Source of the DNA: JBBQWZ01 sp038210135
GTDB taxonomy: Bacteria > Acidobacteriota > Terriglobia > Bryobacterales > Bryobacteraceae
Direction of reading: 5' to 3'
Assembly (NCBI GenBank): GCA_038210135.1
Contig: JBBQWZ010000032.1
Span: forward strand, 16,303 to 80,302
DNA: 64,000 nucleotides
How positions within the stretch are numbered: position 1 is the stretch's first letter; every line of letters starts with the position of its first letter. The translations under genes and the position numbers were made by a program. This document shows, piece by piece, positions 36,780-43,662 of this stretch. The notes beneath the pieces were generated by a model that was given only the letters and a program-made list of their open reading frames with translations, ran no database searches and was not told the origin of the DNA.

Positions 36780-37010
36780 ATGCTCGACTGGTCAACCTGT
36801 CCCGTCGTGGAACGCCACCCGCAGAAACTCAGCGGAGTGTGGCTTTTCCGGGATACCCGCGTACCCGTCTCCGCGCTTTTCACAAATCTGGAAGGCGGAG
36901 CCACGGTCGAGGAATTCCTCGAGTGGTTCCCTGGCGTTACTCGCGAACAGGTGAACGGAGTGCTCGACCATGTCGCACTCAGTGTTTCGGAACCGGTTCT
37001 CGCTTCCTGA
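36780..37010 (+). CDS. DUF433-type antitoxin
   Basis: 76 residues, preceded by GAGGAATT. The DUF433 pattern is clear: WLFRDTRVPVSALFTNLEGG, then TVEEFLEWFPGVTREQV, a small winged-helix-like fold found paired with PIN-like toxins. It ends 8 bp before the next gene. It would bind and silence that protein and probably repress the pair. Confidence 0.85.
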   Translation: MLDWSTCPVVERHPQKLSGVWLFRDTRVPVSALFTNLEGGATVEEFLEWFPGVTREQVNGVLDHVALSVSEPVLAS

Positions 37011-37018
37011 ACCCACCT

Positions 37019-37339
37019 ATGCGAGTGCTGTTCGATCACAACACCCCCGCGCCTCTTCGCTCTTCACTGAAATCTCACCACGTCGAAACGGCATACGCGC
37101 GCGGTTGGAGTAAACTCCTGAACGGCGACTTGCTCGCCGCGGCGGAAGCCGGCGGTTTCGAATTGCTCATTACCTCGGACCGCGGTTTCCAATATCAACA
37201 GAACTGGGCCAGAAGAAAGATCGGGCTATTGATCCTCAGCACGAACGACTGGACACGGATCCGCAGCGTGCGAGACCAGATCGCGAATGCCGTCGACGCG
37301 ATGGAAGCCGGCCAATTCGCCGAATTCGAAGTCCCGTAA
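37019..37339 (+). CDS. DUF5615-type PIN-like toxin
   Basis: 106 residues from the ATG at 37019. MRVLFDHNTPAPLRSSL has the N-terminal Asp of PIN-like nucleases, and LLITSDRGFQYQQN supplies the later Asp that helps bind metal. Family DUF5615/Mut7-C-like, usually encoded behind a DUF433 gene. A predicted RNase; no target known. Confidence 0.85.
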   Translation: MRVLFDHNTPAPLRSSLKSHHVETAYARGWSKLLNGDLLAAAEAGGFELLITSDRGFQYQQNWARRKIGLLILSTNDWTRIRSVRDQIANAVDAMEAGQFAEFEVP

Positions 37340-37384
37340 GCTGGCGACTCGGCGAAACCAAATCACCCCCTTCGTCCGAATCGT

Positions 37385-38053
37385 CTAATCCGCCCGCGGC
37401 TTCTGATACAACGCACAAAAACGCCGCACAGGCGGATCCTCATCGTCCTCGAAATCTTCGATTGAAATCAGCCGCAGCCCGAACTGCTCAACGCCCTCGA
37501 TCTCGGCTCTCGTCAGCGGCCACGGAAGATCGCCCTCCGGTTCATCCTCTTCCCTGCCCCGCGCAATCAGCAGCAGCATCCCGCCCGGCTTGACCAACGC
37601 CGCGATTCGCGCGGCCGCCAAACCTCGTACTGCAGGCGGCAGGACCTGCAGCGTGTACGCTTCGAATACGAAGTCGAACCCGCCGCGCCATCCCTCCGGC
37701 GCCGCCAGGACATCCGCCACTTCATAACTCACCTTGCTGTCTGGAAATCGCTTTTTCGCCGCTCCCACGGCGGATTCCGCCACGTCGAACGCCGTCGTCC
37801 GGAAGCCCCACGCCGCAAGCTGTTCCGCGTCGTCGCCCAATCCGCATCCGACCACCAGCGCGCTACGTCCGTCCGTCGGCAACGGATCCTGCTCCCAGAA
37901 CGCCAGCAGGTTTGGATTCGGCCGCAAGTCCGCCCAGGAGATCGTCGTCTCCCCGCGCTCCGCTTCCTGATACAGCCGTTCGAACCAGCCCGTCGGATCT
38001 CCTTGCGCCAAAGACTCCGCCGCCAGTTCGCGAGCGCGCGATCGATTTGTCAT
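37385..38053 (-). CDS. SAM-dependent methyltransferase (TPMT-like class I)
   Basis: 222 residues from the ATG at 38053 (GAGGG 7 nt upstream). ALVVGCGLGDDAEQLA is the SAM motif I, TTAFDVAESAV the motif II Asp, and GGFDFVFEAYTLQVLPP follows as in thiopurine S-methyltransferase-like enzymes. Substrate unknown; such enzymes often detoxify thiols or metalloids. Confidence 0.85.
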   Translation of the reverse strand: MTNRSRARELAAESLAQGDPTGWFERLYQEAERGETTISWADLRPNPNLLAFWEQDPLPTDGRSALVVGCGLGDDAEQLAAWGFRTTAFDVAESAVGAAKKRFPDSKVSYEVADVLAAPEGWRGGFDFVFEAYTLQVLPPAVRGLAAARIAALVKPGGMLLLIARGREEDEPEGDLPWPLTRAEIEGVEQFGLRLISIEDFEDDEDPPVRRFCALYQKPRAD

Positions 38054-38167
38054 GTTCACCCTCAACTAGACTGGCATGGCGGCGGGCTTCCGGTACAAAT
38101 GCGACTCGAACGCGTCTACAAAACTGGCGGCCGCAAGGACGCCGTGGTAGCATCCGGTTAGAAGTTG

Positions 38168-38515
38168 ATGCAGCGCATTTCCCAATCCGGTGTCTGCCTC
38201 CTGGCGATCCTTCTGATCGCCGCAGTCGCCCAATGCGCCGTCGTATGCCAGACTTCGCCGCTTGAAAACACAAAGTCCGAAGCGAAGCTCCCGCCCTGCC
38301 ACAAGCAGTCTAAATCTTCGTCCTCGAGCAACGATTGTTCGCACCTGCAGAACGCTTTGCTGGCCGCGACCGCGAACCTCTCTTTCGATTGGACCGCCGC
38401 GCTTCCCGCCTTCGCCGCGCTGTCGCTGACCGCGATCGCATCCGCACCCGCTTCGCAAATCAAGATCGCATTCGCGCCCATTTTTCCAGCCCCGCCTCTC
38501 TGTCTCCGCGTCTGA
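38168..38515 (+). CDS. Small exported or membrane protein with Cys/His cluster
   Basis: 115 residues. A hydrophobic start (VCLLAILLIAAVAQCAVVCQ) is followed by PPCHKQS, a poly-Ser stretch and NDCSHLQ, then a second hydrophobic segment. Cysteines and histidines in the middle loop could bind metal. Its place before the YtkA-like and Cys-rich barrel genes suggests a role in the same metal-related cluster. Not recognised as a named family. Confidence 0.6.
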   Translation: MQRISQSGVCLLAILLIAAVAQCAVVCQTSPLENTKSEAKLPPCHKQSKSSSSSNDCSHLQNALLAATANLSFDWTAALPAFAALSLTAIASAPASQIKIAFAPIFPAPPLCLRV

Positions 38516-38623
38516 TTTCACGTTCTCTCGCTCTTTCCTCTCAAAAACGCCCGTATTTCGTGACAAACGAAATCCGGACGCGCCTGAGCCCAGTCTAATC
38601 AGCAACTCTTTAGGAGCCAGAAC

Positions 38624-39757
38624 GTGTATCGCATTCTTCTTTTTTGCGTCGCCTTTGCGACCACTCTCAACGCTGCCACCGAGCGTGCCGGCAAATACGA
38701 AATCACCCTTCGCGAACCCGACGGCGGACTCTCCGCGCAGGAGGAAATGCAGCTTGAATTCCGCGTCGTCGATACGTCGCGCGTCGATCCCGTGATGGGC
38801 CCGGCCGGGGTTATCCGCGCGAAGATCGAAGGCATCGTCGAAATGCCCGCCATGCGCGGCATGCCGAAAGTCGTCGAAATCGCCCATCCGGAAGGCGTTC
38901 CCGGCGAATATGGTTTGCATCCCACCTTCGCTCATGGCGGCGAGTTCAAGCTGACACTCAAGATCGCGCCTCCCGGCGACCAGCCGTTTGAGGTCACTTT
39001 TCCGCTGCAGGTCGCTGACGCCAAGGCCGTCACCCGGACCACCGTCAAGCCGTACCGCCTCGAAATCGTCTCGTCGCCGAAGAACCCGAAAGTCGGCGAG
39101 CCGGCGGAACTCACCATCCGCGTCCTGCGCGAAACTCCCAAAGAAACCGTCACTGCTTTCGATCTCACCCACGAACACCCCTTGCATCTGATCGTCGTTC
39201 GGGCGGACCTCGGAACCTTCTCCCATGAACACCCGGCTCTCGGAGAAAACGGCATCTTCAAAATTCGCTATGCCTTTCCTTCGGCCGGCGAATATCATCT
39301 TTTCGCCGACACAGCCCCACGCGCCGCGGGATCTCAAGTGCTGATGGCCACTCTCAAAGTGAATGGGAAGGCCGAACCGAAATTCGACTTCTCAAAAGCC
39401 GATCGCAAATTGGAACGGGAAACCGGCGGAGTCGTCGTCTCGCTGGACGCGGCGACCTCGCGGCCCGTCAAGCGCAGCGTCACCGTCACCGCCACGGTGC
39501 GCGACCCCAAAGGCAATCCGATCACCGACCTCGAACCGTACCTGGGTGCGATGGGCCACTTCATCCTGATCCACGAGGACGGCGTGACGATGGTTCACTC
39601 GCACCCCGACGAGCGCGATCCCGCGGTCGGAAAAAACGGCGTCATACCGTTTCTTTCGCGCTTTCCGAAGCCGGGAAGGTATCGCGGCTGGGCCCAGTTC
39701 CAGCGTGCCGGCAAGGTGATCACCGCGGACTTCATTCTCGAAGCAGGCGCGAAATGA
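38624..39757 (+). CDS. Exported YtkA-like domain protein, His-rich
   Basis: 377 residues with a GTG start after TAGGAG and a short signal peptide (ILLFCVAFATTLNA). It has repeated Ig-like domains of the YtkA/FixH style. Two His-rich loops stand out: THEHPLHLIVVRADLGTFSH (around residues 185-205) and GAMGHFILI followed by MVHSHPDE. These are good soft-metal or copper ligands. The stop overlaps the next ATG by 4 bp, so the two proteins are made together. Function inferred from ligands and context. Confidence 0.8.
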   Translation: MYRILLFCVAFATTLNAATERAGKYEITLREPDGGLSAQEEMQLEFRVVDTSRVDPVMGPAGVIRAKIEGIVEMPAMRGMPKVVEIAHPEGVPGEYGLHPTFAHGGEFKLTLKIAPPGDQPFEVTFPLQVADAKAVTRTTVKPYRLEIVSSPKNPKVGEPAELTIRVLRETPKETVTAFDLTHEHPLHLIVVRADLGTFSHEHPALGENGIFKIRYAFPSAGEYHLFADTAPRAAGSQVLMATLKVNGKAEPKFDFSKADRKLERETGGVVVSLDAATSRPVKRSVTVTATVRDPKGNPITDLEPYLGAMGHFILIHEDGVTMVHSHPDERDPAVGKNGVIPFLSRFPKPGRYRGWAQFQRAGKVITADFILEAGAK

Positions 39758-41679
39758 ATCGCAGTCGAATTCTCGCTGCTACCCTGACCGCCACAGTATT
39801 ACTCACCGCCGGAGCCTGGGCGCACGAAGGCGACAACAAACCTAAGAAGAAATCCGCCGCCGCCGCCGAGCTCAAATCCGCACGCGCCAAGCTCGACGCG
39901 GCAAAGAAGAAACTCGCATCGCAGGGCAAATATTCCTGCTGCGTAAAGCCCAGCTGCGACACCTGCGCGCGCCGCAACGGATCCTGCAAGTGCGCCGCGA
40001 ATGTAGCCGCCGGCAAGGGCGCCTGCGGAGAATGCCAGGGAGGCTGGCTCGCCGGCCGCGGCGCGATCCCCGGCGTCGATCCAAAATCCGTCAAGCTGCT
40101 CGACTCTTCTCACCAAGCCGTCGCCGCCAAAACGCCTGAGGCGGATCTGCCGGACGCATTACGCGATGCGCTCGCCGAATTGACCAGTGCCAAGAAAAAG
40201 CTGGTTGCCGAAAAGCGTTTCGGATGCTGCATCAAGGGTGGCTGCGACGAGTGTGCCTTCGAAACCAGCTGCCCCTGCGGCTCCGACCTCGCCAAAGGCA
40301 AGGGCGTCTGCGGAACCTGCGTGGACGGCTGGAACGCCGGCGACGGACAATTCCCTAACCTTCCCCTTTCAGAAATCCATCTCGCGCCGATGTCCGGGCA
40401 CGAGGGCATGCAACACGGCGGCATGGCGGGAATGGAGCACGGGTCCAACATGACTATGTCCTCCGGAACCAGCCAGCAGCCCGCCGCCGCGTTCAGCGAT
40501 AACGAAGCCACCCAGGCTGCTCCTATGCCCATGCTCATGGGCCGGACCGCGCGCGTAGGCGGTTGGGACTGGATGCTCTCCGCGAATCTGTTCGTCGTCG
40601 GCACCGCCCAGAGCGGCGCGCGCGGAGGTGACGCGGTGTACTCGGCAAATTGGGTGATGCCCATGTTCGGCCGCAAAGTAGGACGCGGCTACCTGACTCT
40701 GCGCCCCATGTTCAGCCTCGAGCCCGCGACAGTTCGCAACGGATTCTATCCGGAGCTGTTTCAGAACGGCGAAACCTATAAAGGACGCCCCATCGTCGAC
40801 GGCCAGCATCCGCACGATTTCTTCATGGAACTGGCGGCCAGCTATCGCCTGCCCATCAATGAATCCACCTCTGTGCTCTTCTATGGCGGCCCTCGCGGAG
40901 ATCCGGCGCTCGGGCCGACAGCGTTTCCGCATCGCGTTTCCGCGTCCGAAAATCCGTTGGCAGCCCTCGGACATCACGAGCAGGATTCGACGCACATCGC
41001 CGCAAACGTGATGACGTTCGGAGTTACCCATCGTTGGATTACCCTCGAAGCGTCCGGTTTTCATGGTCGCGAGCCAGACGACAAGCGCTGGAATCTCGAC
41101 CGCGGAGCCGTCAATTCCTACTCGTCGCGAATCACCGTTTCCCCCAATTCCCGCTGGAGCTTTCAGTTCTCCGGAGCCAACATCGAAGGCCGCGAAGTGG
41201 ATCATCCGCTCGACACGACCGTCCGCCTCACCGCCTCCGCCATGCACGTTCTCCCTACGAAGACCGGCCATCTTGCGACGTCTTTCGTATGGGGCCGCAA
41301 CATCGAGCACGGCGCCGGCGTGCCGCTCGCGGCACTTGCCCACGAGACCAGTGGGACCTTCGACGCCTACCTCGCCGAGACTACCTGGAAGACAAATAGC
41401 AACTGGGTGTGGGGCCGCTTCGAGTCCGTCGAGAAAAGCCGCCAGCTGCTGACGCTCGATTCAAACGACGATCCGCTCGGTTTCGTGCAAGCCTACACAG
41501 CCGGCTACGAGCGCGAACTCCCGCGCAACTGGTTCTCGGGCGCCCGCTGGCTCACCGCTGGAATCGGCGGACAGGTCACGCTGTACCGCCCGCCCGTCGA
41601 GCTGCGCAAAGTGTACGGCGATACTCCGGTCGGCGCACAGATTTTTCTGCGTCTTCGACTGGCCAATCCGGTGAAGTAA
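39754..41679 (+). CDS. Cys-rich, Met/His-rich outer-membrane-barrel-like protein
   Basis: 641 residues. A signal peptide ends at AWA (about residue 23). Two copies of an eight-cysteine module follow: Cys62, 63, 68, 71, 78, 80, 91, 94 and Cys158, 159, 164, 167, 173, 175, 186, 189; each is preceded by a Lys/Ala coiled helix. A Met/His linker (211-235, GHEGMQHGGMAGMEHG) comes next. The last 390 residues resemble the uncharacterised barrel-like proteins often found with copper-resistance genes (GQHPHDFFMELA, GHHEQDSTHI). I infer periplasmic metal capture tied to an outer-membrane barrel. Coupled to the YtkA-like gene by 4-bp overlap. Confidence 0.75.
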   Translation: MNRSRILAATLTATVLLTAGAWAHEGDNKPKKKSAAAAELKSARAKLDAAKKKLASQGKYSCCVKPSCDTCARRNGSCKCAANVAAGKGACGECQGGWLAGRGAIPGVDPKSVKLLDSSHQAVAAKTPEADLPDALRDALAELTSAKKKLVAEKRFGCCIKGGCDECAFETSCPCGSDLAKGKGVCGTCVDGWNAGDGQFPNLPLSEIHLAPMSGHEGMQHGGMAGMEHGSNMTMSSGTSQQPAAAFSDNEATQAAPMPMLMGRTARVGGWDWMLSANLFVVGTAQSGARGGDAVYSANWVMPMFGRKVGRGYLTLRPMFSLEPATVRNGFYPELFQNGETYKGRPIVDGQHPHDFFMELAASYRLPINESTSVLFYGGPRGDPALGPTAFPHRVSASENPLAALGHHEQDSTHIAANVMTFGVTHRWITLEASGFHGREPDDKRWNLDRGAVNSYSSRITVSPNSRWSFQFSGANIEGREVDHPLDTTVRLTASAMHVLPTKTGHLATSFVWGRNIEHGAGVPLAALAHETSGTFDAYLAETTWKTNSNWVWGRFESVEKSRQLLTLDSNDDPLGFVQAYTAGYERELPRNWFSGARWLTAGIGGQVTLYRPPVELRKVYGDTPVGAQIFLRLRLANPVK

Positions 41680-41693
41680 ATCGCGAAGGCGTT

Positions 41694-41951
41694 TTATCGC
41701 GCCACTTTTCTTATCGCTTTCCACGCCTGCACCAGTTCCTGAATCAGCCGCGGCGACGGAACTCGCACGTTATACCGGCACGCGTTGTGGCTGGCTTTGT
41801 AGTAGATCTCCAGCTCGCTGCGCGACATGGCGGTCAGCTTCTCTCGCAACAGAGAAAGTTCGTCCTTCGTCAGCTGCTCTCGTTGGGGCGACAAAATGCG
41901 GCGGGCCATACCCCAGCAGCTTACCATTACTTTCGCCTTGTGTTCGCCCAT
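41694..41951 (-). CDS. Small helical protein of unknown function
   Basis: 85 residues, or 77 if it starts at the second Met, which has AAGG 8 nt upstream. LLREKLTAMSRSELEIYYKASHNACRY is the most ordered part (shown only in part elsewhere); mostly charged helices. Convergent with the barrel gene with a 14-bp gap. No family recognised. Confidence 0.5.
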   Translation of the reverse strand: MGEHKAKVMVSCWGMARRILSPQREQLTKDELSLLREKLTAMSRSELEIYYKASHNACRYNVRVPSPRLIQELVQAWKAIRKVAR

Positions 41952-42160
41952 CTTCGCGAAAAGCTCTTGACCGGATCTGGCGTCTTCCTCTTCGTCGGAG
42001 CGGCCATTGGAATGCTGTTTTATAGACTGTCGAACTAACCTCGCAGACTCACGTCGATGGGTTCGAAGCCGACGGCGTTTCGTGGGATTTTTTTAATCGG
42101 AAGTCAATGATTCCTTCGGAATCGGTATGCTACATTTTTCACTGGGAGAAGTACTCACAC

Positions 42161-42520
42161 ATGAAACAAATGATGAACCTGATCGTCCTCGCCACCGCCT
42201 TCGCGCTGGCCATTCCGGCGTTCGCGCAGCCGGCCGCCACCAAGGCGACCACCGCTGCCAAAATGACCACCGACTCCAAAATGACCAAGAAGGCAGCTAT
42301 GGTTCCGCCGACCGACGCGGAAATCGCAGACGCGAAAGCCAAGGGCATGGTCTGGGTCAACACTGAAACCAAGGTCTATCACAAGGACGGCACCTACTAC
42401 GGCAAGACCAAGCGCGGCAAGTTCATGATGGCCGCCGATGCCGACAAAGCCGGCTACCGCGCCGCGAAGGAAAGCCCGATCGGCAAGAAGAAGAAGACCA
42501 CCGCTCCGGCAGCGAAGTAA
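42161..42520 (+). CDS. Small exported protein with a GxVWVNTxTxVYH motif
   Basis: 119 residues from ATG 42161. Signal peptide LIVLATAFALAIPAFAQ, a Thr/Lys/Ala-rich linker, then GMVWVNTETKVYHKDGTYYG and GKFMMAADADKAGYRAAK. This small domain recurs in acidobacterial exported proteins and resembles the metal-binding-like N-region of Ada or nuclease-associated domains, but without its cysteines. Ends in KKKKTTAPAAK. Function unknown. Confidence 0.7.
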   Translation: MKQMMNLIVLATAFALAIPAFAQPAATKATTAAKMTTDSKMTKKAAMVPPTDAEIADAKAKGMVWVNTETKVYHKDGTYYGKTKRGKFMMAADADKAGYRAAKESPIGKKKKTTAPAAK

Positions 42521-42528
42521 TTGTTCAA

Positions 42529-42580
42529 CCGGACCATCATGTCGTCATCCAAGCGATATCATGATGGCATGATGGTCCGG
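42529..42580. promoter_or_regulatory. 13-bp perfect inverted repeat, putative VapB operator
   Basis: CCGGACCATCATG (42529-42541) and CATGATGGTCCGG (42568-42580) are exact reverse complements, 26 bp apart, and the right half contains the probable antitoxin start codon. CATGATGG also occurs as a direct copy at 42560-42567, giving three half-sites. This is the arrangement expected for ribbon-helix-helix VapB autorepression. Confidence 0.65.
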
Positions 42581-42823
42581 ACCCAAATCCAATTCACGCC
42601 CGAGCAGGCGGATCGTCTGCGAAGGCTGGCGGCCGAAAAACACGTTTCCGTTTCAGAGCTCGTCCGACAGGGTGTGGATCAAATACTGGTCGCCGAATCG
42701 ACACCCTCGCGGGAAGAATTGGTACGCCGGGCGATGTCGGTGGTAGGTAAATATAAATCCGGGAAACGAGCTCACTACGGTCGCGATCACGATAAGTATT
42801 TAAACGAAGGAAAGCGCTGGTGA
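42569..42823 (+). CDS. Ribbon-helix-helix antitoxin (VapB type)
   Basis: 84 residues starting MMVRTQIQFTPEQADRL; the beta-strand (RTQIQF) then two helices (ADRLRRLAAEKHVSVSELVRQGV) form a CopG/Arc-like DNA-binding fold. The C-terminal half (EELVRRAMSVVGKYKSG) is the toxin-binding tail. The start may be 42561, 42569 or 42572; all fall in or beside the operator. Stop overlaps the toxin GTG by 4 bp. Confidence 0.85.
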   Translation: MMVRTQIQFTPEQADRLRRLAAEKHVSVSELVRQGVDQILVAESTPSREELVRRAMSVVGKYKSGKRAHYGRDHDKYLNEGKRW

Positions 42824-43218
42824 ACGTGTTCATTGACACGTCCGCACTCTTTCCACTCATCGAAGCAACAGACGCGGATCACCACCGGGCGAAGAGTACT
42901 TGGATCGAGCTCACTCGGCGGCAAGATATCCTCGTCACGTCCAATTACGTCCTCCTCGAAGCAAGTGCTCTCATTCAGCGGCGTCATGGGTTGAGAGCGG
43001 CGTTCGATTTATTCGAGAATTTCGCGCCCGCCTTGGATGTCCATTGGATTGGCGCGGAGATCCATGCCGCAGCCGTAGCGAAGTGGACATCTGCGAACCG
43101 AACGAAATTGTCACTGGTTGACTGTTCGAGCTTCGAACTGATGCGCGTCAAGCAAATCTCTCACGCGTTCGCATTTGACCGGCACTTCAACGAGGAAGGA
43201 TTCAAGGTTTTACCTTAA
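42820..43218 (+). CDS. PIN-domain toxin (VapC)
   Basis: 132 residues with a GTG start overlapping vapB. Acidic active-site residues: NVFIDTSALFPLIE (Asp), NYVLLEASALI (Glu), and KLSLVDCSSFELMR (Asp). An RNase toxin cleaving tRNA or rRNA in known members. Full length for VapC. Confidence 0.9.
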   Translation: MNVFIDTSALFPLIEATDADHHRAKSTWIELTRRQDILVTSNYVLLEASALIQRRHGLRAAFDLFENFAPALDVHWIGAEIHAAAVAKWTSANRTKLSLVDCSSFELMRVKQISHAFAFDRHFNEEGFKVLP

Positions 43219-43220
43219 CC

Positions 43221-43583
43221 TTAATCGTTCGCGCCCAGCGTCGTAAACCAATATTTCCCGCCCGCCTGTTCGAAGACAAACATCTGCTCTCCGCAGAAAA
43301 TCTCAAAGCCGTTCTTATCCTTCACCAGCTTCTCTTTCGCGAAACACGCCCGAATCTTCGCCGGAAACAGCTTCGGCACCGCTTTCACGAATCCCGCCTT
43401 ATCCAGATTCTTGTTCTCCAGCAGAAACGGCAGCTGCGTCATCGACGCGATCGCCTCCGCGTCCGATCTCCCCACCGCAGCCTGAAATCGCGCCCAGAAC
43501 GCCGTCATGGTTTCCGCTGCCGGGGCCGTCTGCGCGGAACACAACCCAGCGACCAGCAGAAACACGAAAGCAAGCTTCTTCAT
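43221..43583 (-). CDS. Exported protein of unknown function
   Basis: 120 residues from ATG 43583. Signal peptide KKLAFVFLLVAGLCSAQ. Mature part is alpha+beta (AFWARFQAAVGRSDAEAIA, FEQAGGKYWFTTLGAND), reminiscent of NTF2/DUF4019-like single domains. Two Cys (CFAKE, IFCGEQ) might form a disulfide. It is downstream of the topA terminator and convergent with VapC by 2 bp. Confidence 0.7.
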   Translation of the reverse strand: MKKLAFVFLLVAGLCSAQTAPAAETMTAFWARFQAAVGRSDAEAIASMTQLPFLLENKNLDKAGFVKAVPKLFPAKIRACFAKEKLVKDKNGFEIFCGEQMFVFEQAGGKYWFTTLGAND

Positions 43584-43600
43584 AAAGGCCCTCCGAAACA

Positions 43601-43649
43601 AAAAGGGCGCGAGCTGGGATCGCTTTCGATCACCAGCCCGCGCCTTTTT
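43601..43649 (-). terminator. Strong hairpin terminator after topA
   Basis: GGCGCG pairs with CGCGCC, GCTGG with CCAGC and GATCG with CGATC around a CTTT loop, flanked by an A-run and a T-run. On the minus strand the hairpin ends in a U-run (CCCTTTT), 14 bp after the topA stop. Confidence 0.75.
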
Positions 43650-43662
43650 GACACCAGAAAAA

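Noticed and set aside
41940..42038. 32-residue plus-strand peptide with one membrane segment (TGSGVFLFVGAAIGMLFYRL)
   Set aside because: No ribosome binding site, GTG start, and it overlaps the start of the minus-strand gene at 41951; too little evidence to call.
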